This document shows, one piece after another, positions 7,457 through 13,175 of a stretch of 17,746 nt of DNA (positions within the stretch are counted from its first letter, which is position 1; each line of letters starts with the position of its first letter). The translations under genes and the position numbers were made by a program. The notes beneath the pieces were generated by a model. The model was given only the letters and a program-made list of their open reading frames with translations, made no database searches and was not told where the DNA came from. This DNA comes from an uncultured Bacillota bacterium (GTDB lineage Bacteria > Bacillota_I > Bacilli_A > RF39 > UBA660), in assembly GCA_946540075.1 (NCBI GenBank), contig CAMNHZ010000013.1, forward strand, positions 1 to 17,746, given 5' to 3'.

Positions 7457-7530
7457 TGGTGCCGAATGACTGAATTGAACAGTCCTCTGATGCTTACCAT
7501 GCATCTGTTTTACCACTAAACTAAATCGGC
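7457..7530 (-). tRNA. tRNA-Thr (anticodon GGU), CCA encoded
   Basis: Minus-strand cloverleaf. Acceptor GCCGATT pairs with ATTCGGC, leaving a U6-U67 mismatch; discriminator A and genomic CCA (7457-7459) follow. The D arm is GTTT/AAAC, the anticodon stem GATGC/GCATC encloses ATGGTAA (anticodon GGT), and the T arm is GACTG/CAGTC around TTCAATT. G1-C72, C2-G71, G35 and U36 match the known threonyl identity elements. The short D loop is like that of many tRNA-Gly genes. The first 28 nt, with the promoter, are duplicated at 9687-9714. Confidence 0.88.
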
Positions 7531-7543
7531 ATTCTATAAGTAG

Positions 7544-7572
7544 ATTATAACATATAAAAAGAGATATTTAAA
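7544..7572 (-). promoter_or_regulatory. Promoter of tRNA-Thr
   Basis: TATAAT (7544-7549) with TTTAAA (7567-7572) at 17 bp on the minus strand. The start would be near 7537, about 7 nt before the tRNA 5' end. The -35 lies in the terminator hairpin of the preceding gene. Confidence 0.55.
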
Positions 7573-7585
7573 TAAATATCTCTTT
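7556..7585 (-). terminator. Intrinsic terminator, copy 1
   Basis: A perfect 12-bp stem (7558-7569 with 7574-7585) with a 4-nt loop and a T run on the minus strand. It lies directly after the stop of the truncated gene. It is the predicted end of the cargo transcript from 9531 to 7983. An identical copy is at 9740-9769. Confidence 0.8.
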
Positions 7586-7981
7586 CTAATTATAAATTTT
7601 ACTAAGTGTTTTTTGATTATCCTCTTGAAAATATTCTTTTGATATACTCATATTAGCAATATCATCTTGTTTAGTATAAAAACCATATTCTACATACTCA
7701 TAAACATTTATTGGCATAATAGTTGCATCTTTGTAACCATATTGTTCAATTTCTCCTATACACATATGATTCATCTCTGTAACATTATTTTTAATACTGT
7801 CAATTATATCTTGTGTTAAATCAAAGTAATACCAGTTACCATCAATTTTTACAACATTAAAATAATATGCGTCTTTACCTTGTTTTCTTACTATATGATT
7901 ACTAACTCCAATTGTTCTTAATAGCACATTTAGTATATAACTATTCGCAAAGCTTGAATCTCTTTTACCAATTAAAAACAA
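7586..7981 (-). pseudogene. 3' fragment of the transglutaminase-fold gene
   Basis: The reading frame encodes residues 115-244 of the full-length protein at 9770-10504 without change, but lacks the first 114 codons. The only in-frame start near the break is a TTG at 7979-7981, with no SD ahead of it, four bases after the TAA of the 104-residue cargo gene. Translation by reinitiation is possible but not supported. It is best read as a by-product of the duplication that made the 476-bp repeat. It still lies in the predicted cargo transcript. Confidence 0.8.
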
Positions 7982-7982
7982 T

Positions 7983-8297
7983 TTATTTTTTAGTTAAATT
8001 TTTTCTATCTTTTTTACCAATACAAGTCCCATTAGTTTTATATATTGCCACACTATTTATATCATTATATAAATTTAAGCATCTATTTAAAATATCATCA
8101 ATAGAAATAAATGGTGGAATATCATCTTCATCTATAATTGGGTCACATTCAGCAAACCCAATCATAAATCCTTCGATTGTCTTAGCATAAGCTCCAATGA
8201 AATACTTATTATCATTTTCAAAATATACGATTCGATACCCTTCACCATATTTTCTACCATCACCTGCATCAATTAATTTTTCAGATAAAATATTCAT
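7983..8297 (-). CDS. Unknown 104-residue protein, last cargo gene
   Basis: Not recognised. A soluble, mildly acidic protein with a basic end (KKDRKNLTKK). The first half looks beta-rich (YRIVYFENDNKYFIGAYA), followed by an acidic turn DPIIDEDDIP and a helical segment. No catalytic motif or membrane helix is apparent. The ATG has AAGGT 3 nt upstream and GGAG further up. The gene starts 38 bp after the HExxH gene and is the third of the three-gene insert, so cotranscription is likely. Its stop codon is 4 bp from the left repeat boundary, so the native 3' end may have been altered by the insertion. A partner or immunity-like role for the preceding protein is conceivable, but nothing shows it. 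Confidence 0.6.
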   Translation of the reverse strand: MNILSEKLIDAGDGRKYGEGYRIVYFENDNKYFIGAYAKTIEGFMIGFAECDPIIDEDDIPPFISIDDILNRCLNLYNDINSVAIYKTNGTCIGKKDRKNLTKK

Positions 8298-8335
8298 ATA
8301 CCTTCAACTCCTAACTATAGTGATTATATCACACT

Positions 8336-9127
8336 CTATTTAATATTTATTCTATTATTAAAATTAGTATTTAAAGATAATATAAGTTTTTTCATCGAAA
8401 TACTATATTCACTAACAGAAATCGGAAAACCAAATTTAAATCGATCATTCAATTCATATTTTTCTTGAATGTTACTTGATAATTCAAGTGCAGCCAACAA
8501 ATCTTTTTTATTCCCAATGGTAAAGTAATCTACAATAGGAACACTCACAAAAAAATTCCTATAATGATAGCCTCCTAATTGTCTTTTTAGTTTTTCTGTT
8601 TCTATGATATCAGGCAATACAGTTAATTTATTGTTTATATTACCAATTAAAGAGATTATCTCCTCAAAAGACTTAATTTCTGCCAATCTTTCCTCTGGAC
8701 AATATTCATATAGTTTTTCATCATAACCATTTTTTACTAAATAAGATAATCTAATTATTAAAGCTTCTAAACTATTTTCATTATATGCAATTTTTTGCTG
8801 ATTTGCATGTTCTATTTCATGTAATAAAACTTGAAGTATAGAAAGATTCTTATATAATGTTATTTCAAAATCATTTATATTTAAAATACTATTTTCAATG
8901 TCGTTTATCATTTGATGAATCATGTCAGCATAAATAGTTATTTTCTTTGTATAGTTGGAATAAGAAGCAAGATTAATTCCTCTTATATTTTGAACATTTA
9001 TATTTAAAATATAATTATTTAATTCTTTTTCAATTACTAATAATTCTAATATTTTCTCAATATCTTTTAAATTTAAAATTGAATTATTAAGTGTTTTATC
9101 ATAAATAATTTTTAAAATATTTTCCAT
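8336..9127 (-). CDS. HExxH putative zinc metallopeptidase, cargo gene 2
   Basis: Protein of 263 residues without signal peptide or membrane helix. The helix LQVLLHEIEHANQQK carries HEIEH (His103, Glu104, His107), the zincin motif. A conserved-looking CPEERLAEIKSFEE (143-156) downstream offers Glu146, Glu150 or Glu154 as third zinc ligand, as in gluzincins. The strand KKITIYADMIHQMI (61-74) just before it is what one expects of an edge strand in such folds. The C-terminal third is not recognised. It is not the ImmA/IrrE type by its surroundings. The SD is weak (GTGG about 11 nt upstream). It follows the 130-residue gene by 20 bp and precedes the 104-residue gene by 38 bp. Peptidase activity is inferred from motif only; the substrate is unknown. 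Confidence 0.65.
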   Translation of the reverse strand: MENILKIIYDKTLNNSILNLKDIEKILELLVIEKELNNYILNINVQNIRGINLASYSNYTKKITIYADMIHQMINDIENSILNINDFEITLYKNLSILQVLLHEIEHANQQKIAYNENSLEALIIRLSYLVKNGYDEKLYEYCPEERLAEIKSFEEIISLIGNINNKLTVLPDIIETEKLKRQLGGYHYRNFFVSVPIVDYFTIGNKKDLLAALELSSNIQEKYELNDRFKFGFPISVSEYSISMKKLILSLNTNFNNRINIK

Positions 9128-9147
9128 ATAGATCTATTTCCACTTTA

Positions 9148-9531
9148 TTATTTTACTTTAAATTTATTTTTTTTAGATAATTGCCTTTTTTTAGCAAATA
9201 CTTTAACTTGATTATTTTGTTTATCATCATGCAATAAACCCAAAAATTCAACTTCTGCCAATGTTAAATTTAATTTTCCAGCATACTTTAACCAAGGATT
9301 TTTCCAATCTCTTCCATAAGAATCTTTACTGTCAGAAGGTCTATCATAATTAGTATTTTCATTTTTATGTCCATGACCTTTAGTCCAATCTCCTTCAGTC
9401 GGAGTATAAACATTTCCATATTGATCTGCTATCACATCATATTCACCATCATTTGTACATTCTGCTGATTCTAAATAATCAGCATATGCTTGATAATCGT
9501 TATCAAAATCAGCTAATGTCTTAACTGCCAT
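9148..9531 (-). CDS. Unknown 127-residue protein, first cargo gene
   Basis: Not recognised. The start is the ATG at 9531, 6 nt after a strong SD (AAGGAGGGTG, 9538-9547); an in-frame GTG three codons earlier falls within that SD. The N-terminal half is acidic (DFDNDYQAYADYLESAEC). The middle is polar and Gly/His/Asn-rich (about residues 50-75). A likely helix LTLAEVEFLGLLHDD follows, and the end is strongly basic (FAKKRQLSKKNKFKVK). There is no membrane helix. The charge split and the strong SD suggest an abundant small protein that may bind nucleic acid or a partner, which is inference only. It is the first gene of the insert and would be expressed from the duplicated tRNA promoter or from an unrecognised promoter in 9550-9686. 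Confidence 0.6.
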   Translation of the reverse strand: MAVKTLADFDNDYQAYADYLESAECTNDGEYDVIADQYGNVYTPTEGDWTKGHGHKNENTNYDRPSDSKDSYGRDWKNPWLKYAGKLNLTLAEVEFLGLLHDDKQNNQVKVFAKKRQLSKKNKFKVK

Positions 9532-9686
9532 ATATATCACCCTCCTTCAAAATATGGCATTAATTTTATTGTCTTATATTTTTCATATAAGTAAGAATTT
9601 AAAAATTTAATCTAGTCAATTAAGTAACAGTCTTTATTATTTTTTTGATTTGTAAATTCTAATAGAAAAAGATTTTTATCACAATA

Positions 9687-9714
9687 ATCTGTTTTACCAC
9701 TAAACTAAATCGGC
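9687..9714 (-). pseudogene. 5' fragment of tRNA-Thr (28 nt)
   Basis: Identical to nucleotides 1-28 of the tRNA-Thr at 7457-7530, ending in the anticodon stem where the right repeat stops. It retains the full D arm and the promoter upstream but no anticodon loop, T arm or 3' acceptor strand. If transcribed, the RNA starts with a 5' tRNA half that cannot mature. Confidence 0.9.
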
Positions 9715-9727
9715 ATTCTATAAGTAG

Positions 9728-9756
9728 ATTATAACATATAAAAAGAGATATTTAAA
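9728..9756 (-). promoter_or_regulatory. Duplicated tRNA-Thr promoter facing the cargo
   Basis: Copy of 7544-7572: TATAAT (9728-9733) and TTTAAA (9751-9756), 17-bp spacing. It points toward the three cargo genes with no recognisable terminator before 9531, so it is the best candidate for their promoter. The predicted leader is about 190 nt, beginning with the 28-nt tRNA fragment. Confidence 0.5.
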
Positions 9757-9769
9757 TAAATATCTCTTT
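9740..9769 (-). terminator. Intrinsic terminator, copy 2
   Basis: Identical 12-bp stem (9742-9753 with 9758-9769) and T run, directly after the stop of the intact transglutaminase-fold gene. It should end the glycan operon and insulate it from the cargo. Confidence 0.8.
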
Positions 9770-10504
9770 CTAATTATAAATTTTACTAAGTGTTTTTTGA
9801 TTATCCTCTTGAAAATATTCTTTTGATATACTCATATTAGCAATATCATCTTGTTTAGTATAAAAACCATATTCTACATACTCATAAACATTTATTGGCA
9901 TAATAGTTGCATCTTTGTAACCATATTGTTCAATTTCTCCTATACACATATGATTCATCTCTGTAACATTATTTTTAATACTGTCAATTATATCTTGTGT
10001 TAAATCAAAGTAATACCAGTTACCATCAATTTTTACAACATTAAAATAATATGCGTCTTTACCTTGTTTTCTTACTATATGATTACTAACTCCAATTGTT
10101 CTTAATAGCACATTTAGTATATAACTATTCGCAAAGCTTGAATCTCTTTTACCAATTAAAAAGTATTCTAGAAAATCCATTCTTTTATCTTTAAGTGCGA
10201 TTTCTTTAAACCCAAAATTATTACTAGTAAATATACGATCTACTAATTTATCCATTTTTTTATCTTGCTTAAATGCTCTTTCTTGATTTTTAAGAACACT
10301 ATCTTCTAATAAGTATTTATATAATTTAACTATTTTAGAAATTTGAGCTTCAACATATTCATAATGATCTTTTAAACTTTTAAATTCAACATATTGAGAA
10401 ACATCTATTTTTTCATCCTTATAAATCTCATCTATTAGTTTTAATATTACTTGGCGAATGGATGCAAGTCTTTCATCTATATATATTTCTTCAGATTTTT
10501 TCAT
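9770..10504 (-). CDS. Transglutaminase-fold protein lacking Cys and His, last gene of glycan operon
   Basis: Protein of 244 residues. Residues 1-110 are helical, charged and coiled-coil-like, and are not recognised. Residues 117-172 resemble a transglutaminase-like core: helix DSSFANSYILNVLLRTIGV followed by AYYFNVVKIDGNWYYFDLTQD. Aligned with the family pattern (C-E-G-Y-A ... H-A-W-x-I-V-K-I-D-G-K-W-Y-x-x-D), the nucleophile is Ser123, the His is Tyr152 and Asp167 is kept. It is therefore probably not a cysteine hydrolase. The start is the ATG at 10504, 4 nt after SD GGTGAT; a GTG three codons earlier is inside the SD. It follows the C26-type gene by 34 bp with only a T-tract-less hairpin between. 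Its 3' part is duplicated at 7586-7978. Confidence 0.65.
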   Translation of the reverse strand: MKKSEEIYIDERLASIRQVILKLIDEIYKDEKIDVSQYVEFKSLKDHYEYVEAQISKIVKLYKYLLEDSVLKNQERAFKQDKKMDKLVDRIFTSNNFGFKEIALKDKRMDFLEYFLIGKRDSSFANSYILNVLLRTIGVSNHIVRKQGKDAYYFNVVKIDGNWYYFDLTQDIIDSIKNNVTEMNHMCIGEIEQYGYKDATIMPINVYEYVEYGFYTKQDDIANMSISKEYFQEDNQKTLSKIYN

Positions 10505-10538
10505 ATTAATCACCTACTGGTGCTATATAATAAAATAT

Positions 10539-11258
10539 TTATATAGATTTGTCAAATTTTTGTGCTTTTTTTATAAATTCATCAAATATTTTATTTGCAT
10601 ATTCATCATAATCTAGCATAGTTTCTGGATGCCATTGTACTCCAATTACAAAATCTTTAGAAGGATATTCAACAGCCTCGATTAAACCATCTTCAGAATA
10701 AGCAGAAACATTTAAATTTCTTAATACTTGAACATGATATCTATGTCTACTATTAACTGAAATTGTTTCTTCTTTTATAATATCTTTTAATTTAGTATTA
10801 TCAACAATATTTACTTTATGTGCATATTTAACATTAGTTTTAAAATGATCTGTAGTATTCTCTATCTCTTTATTTGTATATTCAGTTACATTTTCTTTTT
10901 CATTCTCTATTCTACACATCATTTGCATTCCTGCACATATACTAAGTGTTGGCATATTCTTTTCTAAAGCATAATTATAAATAACTTCATCATATTGATA
11001 CCATCTACTTCCACCTGGTATTAATAGTCCATTACATATATTTACTAAAGAGTATAATTCTTCTTTTTCTTCATCAGTTAGTTTTCTTACACTATGAGGA
11101 CTAAAACTTAAATAGTCAATATCTTGATTTGGAACTATTAATAATGGAATACCACCTTTTTTTATAATAGCTTGTCTTACTTTTTCATTCAAAGTAATTA
11201 CTTTATCATCTTCGTTTGTTATTTCAGGTCTTCCAATAATTCCTATAATTGGTTTCAT
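10539..11258 (-). CDS. Class I glutamine amidotransferase-like hydrolase (peptidase C26, PuuD-like)
   Basis: Protein of 239 residues. The family of gamma-glutamyl hydrolases cleaves gamma-glutamyl amides such as gamma-glutamyl-GABA or polyglutamates. The N-terminus KPIIGIIGRP and the oxyanion segment GLLIPGG (77-83) are typical. The triad is Cys108 in SICAGMQ, with His210 and Glu212 in GVQWHPE. It is cytosolic. The perfect SD GGAGGTG lies 4 nt before the ATG, and the gene follows the GT2 gene by 15 bp, so it belongs to the glycan operon. The actual substrate is uncertain; in this setting a gamma-glutamyl or amidated cell-envelope intermediate is possible. Confidence 0.85.
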   Translation of the reverse strand: MKPIIGIIGRPEITNEDDKVITLNEKVRQAIIKKGGIPLLIVPNQDIDYLSFSPHSVRKLTDEEKEELYSLVNICNGLLIPGGSRWYQYDEVIYNYALEKNMPTLSICAGMQMMCRIENEKENVTEYTNKEIENTTDHFKTNVKYAHKVNIVDNTKLKDIIKEETISVNSRHRYHVQVLRNLNVSAYSEDGLIEAVEYPSKDFVIGVQWHPETMLDYDEYANKIFDEFIKKAQKFDKSI

Positions 11259-11273
11259 ATTACACCTCCTAAA

Positions 11274-12209
11274 TTATAAATCTTTTTCTGTTTCCTTTAT
11301 AATATAAATTGGTCTATTTTTTACTTCTAAATATAATTTAGCAATATATTCACCAATTACTCCTAATGATAACATTTGAATACCACTTATAAGTAATATA
11401 ATACATACTAAACTTGGCCATCCACTAGTTGGATCTCCATAAATTATAGTTTTTAAAATTATAAATAATATAGCAAAGAATGCGACTAAACACATTAATA
11501 ATCCGATTATAGCTGATATTATTAATGGTGTTGTTGTGAAGGCGACAATACCATCTATGGCATATATGAATAACTTCCAAAATGACCATTTAGTCTCTCC
11601 TGCTACTCTTTTTACATTTTCGTATTCTAACCAGTAAGTTTTATATCCAACAAAACTAAATAATCCTTTAGAATATCTATTATATTCTTTTAATGAAATG
11701 ATTGAATCAACTACTTGTCGTGTCATTAAACGATAGTCACGAGCACCATCTACCATCTCTGTTTTTGACATTTTATTTATTAATTTGTAAAAACATCTGG
11801 CAAAAAAACTTCTAATTGGTGGTTCACCTTTTCTTGTTACTCTTCTTGTTCCTACTGAATCATAACCTTCTTTTATAAGTTTATACATTTTAGGTAATAA
11901 TGCGGGTGGATCTTGTAAATCAGCATCCATTAGTGTTATATAATCTCCTGTTACATTACATAATCCAGCATACATTGCAGCTTCTTTACCAAAATTTCTA
12001 GAAAAAGATAAAAATCTAACTCTTTTATCTTTTGATGCATATTCTTTTAATAAACTTAATGTATTATCAGAAGAACCATCATCTACAAACATAAATTCAA
12101 ACTCAACTTCACTCATCTTAGTAGTTACTTTATCTATCTCTTTATAAAATAAAGGTAGTGCTTTGGCTTCATTATAACAAGATACAATTATTGATATTTT
12201 TTTCTTCAT
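11274..12209 (-). CDS. GtrB/DPM-like family 2 glycosyltransferase, membrane-anchored
   Basis: Protein of 311 residues. The N-terminal GT-A domain starts with SIIVSCYNEA (6-15), then has FVDDGSSDNT with Asp43/Asp44 and the metal-binding DADLQDPP (95-102). GARDYRLM and AGETKWSFWKLF complete the polyprenyl-phosphate glycosyltransferase pattern. Two membrane helices follow (about 224-254 and 266-287), then a short basic cytosolic tail. Such enzymes move a sugar from a nucleotide donor to undecaprenyl phosphate for transfer on the outer face of the membrane. SD GGAGATG lies 4 nt before the ATG. It lies 10 nt after the PssE-like gene and 15 nt before the C26-like gene. The sugar cannot be predicted. 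Confidence 0.9.
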   Translation of the reverse strand: MKKKISIIVSCYNEAKALPLFYKEIDKVTTKMSEVEFEFMFVDDGSSDNTLSLLKEYASKDKRVRFLSFSRNFGKEAAMYAGLCNVTGDYITLMDADLQDPPALLPKMYKLIKEGYDSVGTRRVTRKGEPPIRSFFARCFYKLINKMSKTEMVDGARDYRLMTRQVVDSIISLKEYNRYSKGLFSFVGYKTYWLEYENVKRVAGETKWSFWKLFIYAIDGIVAFTTTPLIISAIIGLLMCLVAFFAILFIILKTIIYGDPTSGWPSLVCIILLISGIQMLSLGVIGEYIAKLYLEVKNRPIYIIKETEKDL

Positions 12210-12219
12210 AATACATCTC

Positions 12220-12699
12220 CTATAGTTTATCTATATAATCAGTTATTAATTTAATAAATTTTTTATTATTACTTCTATATTTCTTTGGTTGAAATACATC
12301 AAGTGCTTTTATAGTTGCATCTAACATATCAAGATTATGACAAGTTAGAATGTAATCATTATCAACGAATTCATTTACTATTTGTTCTTGATGATCATTT
12401 GTATGTTCACCATATTTAGAAAGTCTTGGAATAGCAATTACTTTCTTATTAGCTTTTAAACTATCTAAGATAGAACCTACTCCACCATGAGTAATAATAT
12501 AATCACTATCTTTTATATATTTTTTAAATTCTTTCATAGATACTAAATCTAATATTTTCATATTCTTAGATTTATATTTAGTATGACCAGCTTGAACAAT
12601 TACATCACCAGTAATATTACCTAATTCAATCTGTTTATCAATAGCTTTAAGTAATCTATAAAAAGGTTTATCTTGAGTTCCTAATATTACAAATACCAT
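12220..12699 (-). CDS. PssE/Alg13-like glycosyltransferase catalytic subunit
   Basis: Protein of 159 residues matching the C-terminal half of a GT28/MurG-like enzyme, as in PssE, EpsF or Alg13. It begins MVFVILGTQDKPFYRLL, and DYIITHGGVGSILDSL followed by IAIPR and EHTNDHQ forms the UDP-sugar-binding site. It works as a two-part transferase with the PssD/Alg14-like membrane partner encoded just upstream. The start is the ATG at 12699, which overlaps the upstream TAA by one base (TAATG) and lies 8 nt after a run of G plus TGG; a frame extending 19 codons further upstream would run into the upstream gene and is not used. The tight coupling fits 1:1 synthesis of the pair. Confidence 0.88.
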   Translation of the reverse strand: MVFVILGTQDKPFYRLLKAIDKQIELGNITGDVIVQAGHTKYKSKNMKILDLVSMKEFKKYIKDSDYIITHGGVGSILDSLKANKKVIAIPRLSKYGEHTNDHQEQIVNEFVDNDYILTCHNLDMLDATIKALDVFQPKKYRSNNKKFIKLITDYIDKL

Positions 12700-13169
12700 T
12701 AGAAAATCCACCCCCCATAAATTGCTTTTGGATATACTTTTAACATACTCTCCCATTGAACTATAAACATATCTGCAATCGGATATACTAATCTACCTGT
12801 AATAGTTTTAGTTTTTATATTAGCAAATGTTTCAATATATATAATTTTACTTCCGAATATCTTTGCTATATAACACATAGGTCCTGCTGTATGAGCACCA
12901 GTAGTTATAACTACTTTAGGTCTTATTTTAAAATATAAATATAAACTTTTAAAACTATTAAACAACAATTTAAAAGGATATGTAAGCATATGATCCTTAG
13001 TACCATATACTAAATAATAAATCTTATCTTGATATTCTTTTTTTAAACTAATTGTTGATTTAGTCTTTTCAGTTATTAAATATGAATCATACTTTTTAAA
13101 CATTGGCTTTAACTGTAATAATTCATTTAAATGCCCACCAGTACTTGATATAAATAATACTTTCTTCAT
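12699..13169 (-). CDS. PssD/Alg14-like membrane-anchoring glycosyltransferase subunit
   Basis: Protein of 156 residues, equivalent to the N-terminal half of a GT28 enzyme. The hallmark SSTGGHLNELLQL (8-20) and a TTGAHTAGP motif near the middle match Alg14 and PssD. A hydrophobic, aromatic stretch (about 66-82) with flanking basic residues probably attaches it to the membrane. It recruits the Alg13-like partner and binds the lipid acceptor. The ATG is 6 nt after the upstream TAG, with AGGT overlapping that stop as SD. Genes of this pair typically add the second sugar of a capsule or exopolysaccharide repeat unit on the lipid carrier. Confidence 0.88.
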   Translation of the reverse strand: MKKVLFISSTGGHLNELLQLKPMFKKYDSYLITEKTKSTISLKKEYQDKIYYLVYGTKDHMLTYPFKLLFNSFKSLYLYFKIRPKVVITTGAHTAGPMCYIAKIFGSKIIYIETFANIKTKTITGRLVYPIADMFIVQWESMLKVYPKAIYGGWIF

Positions 13170-13175
13170 AATTAC

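Larger units (their letters stand above)
7503..7978. repeat. 476-bp direct repeat, copy 1 (left)
   Basis: Matches 9687-10162 base for base by eye at a constant offset of 2184. It runs from within the tRNA-Thr anticodon stem, through the tRNA promoter and terminator hairpin, into codon 115 of the transglutaminase-fold gene. Bases just outside differ (C versus A on the left, C versus G on the right), so the ends are sharp. Absence of any visible substitution suggests a recent event or ongoing homogenisation. Confidence 0.95.
7979..9686. other. 1708-bp inserted module between the direct repeats
   Basis: Unique DNA bounded exactly by the two 476-bp repeats. It holds three consecutive minus-strand genes (9531 to 7983) and a gene-free leader of about 155 bp upstream of them. 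No transposase, integrase or terminal inverted repeats are present. The arrangement chromosome-repeat-cargo-repeat-chromosome fits single-crossover integration of a circle of about 2184 bp sharing 476 bp with the chromosome, or a tandem duplication later trimmed by deletion. Confidence 0.7.
9687..10162. repeat. 476-bp direct repeat, copy 2 (right)
   Basis: Partner of 7503-7978 at offset 2184. This copy joins the intact transglutaminase-fold gene on its right and the cargo on its left. Confidence 0.95.

Noticed and set aside
7912..8190. Plus-strand open frame across the left repeat boundary
   Set aside because: It overlaps minus-strand coding sequence, has no SD, and crosses a recombination junction; it is a shadow frame.
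9614..9619. TTGACT as a -35 for a dedicated cargo promoter
   Set aside because: At 16-18 bp the -10 positions read TTCTTA, TCTTAC or CTTACT, none convincing; the duplicated tRNA promoter is better supported.
7503..9714. Classical integrase-mediated island insertion at a tRNA gene
   Set aside because: Such events duplicate the tRNA 3' end over some tens of bp and carry an integrase. Here the repeat is 476 bp, covers the tRNA 5' half and upstream DNA, and no integrase or transposase is present.
10523..10546. Hairpin between the C26-type gene and the transglutaminase-fold gene as a terminator
   Set aside because: The 8-bp stem is all A/T except the closing C-G pair and no T-tract follows, so the downstream gene is more likely cotranscribed.
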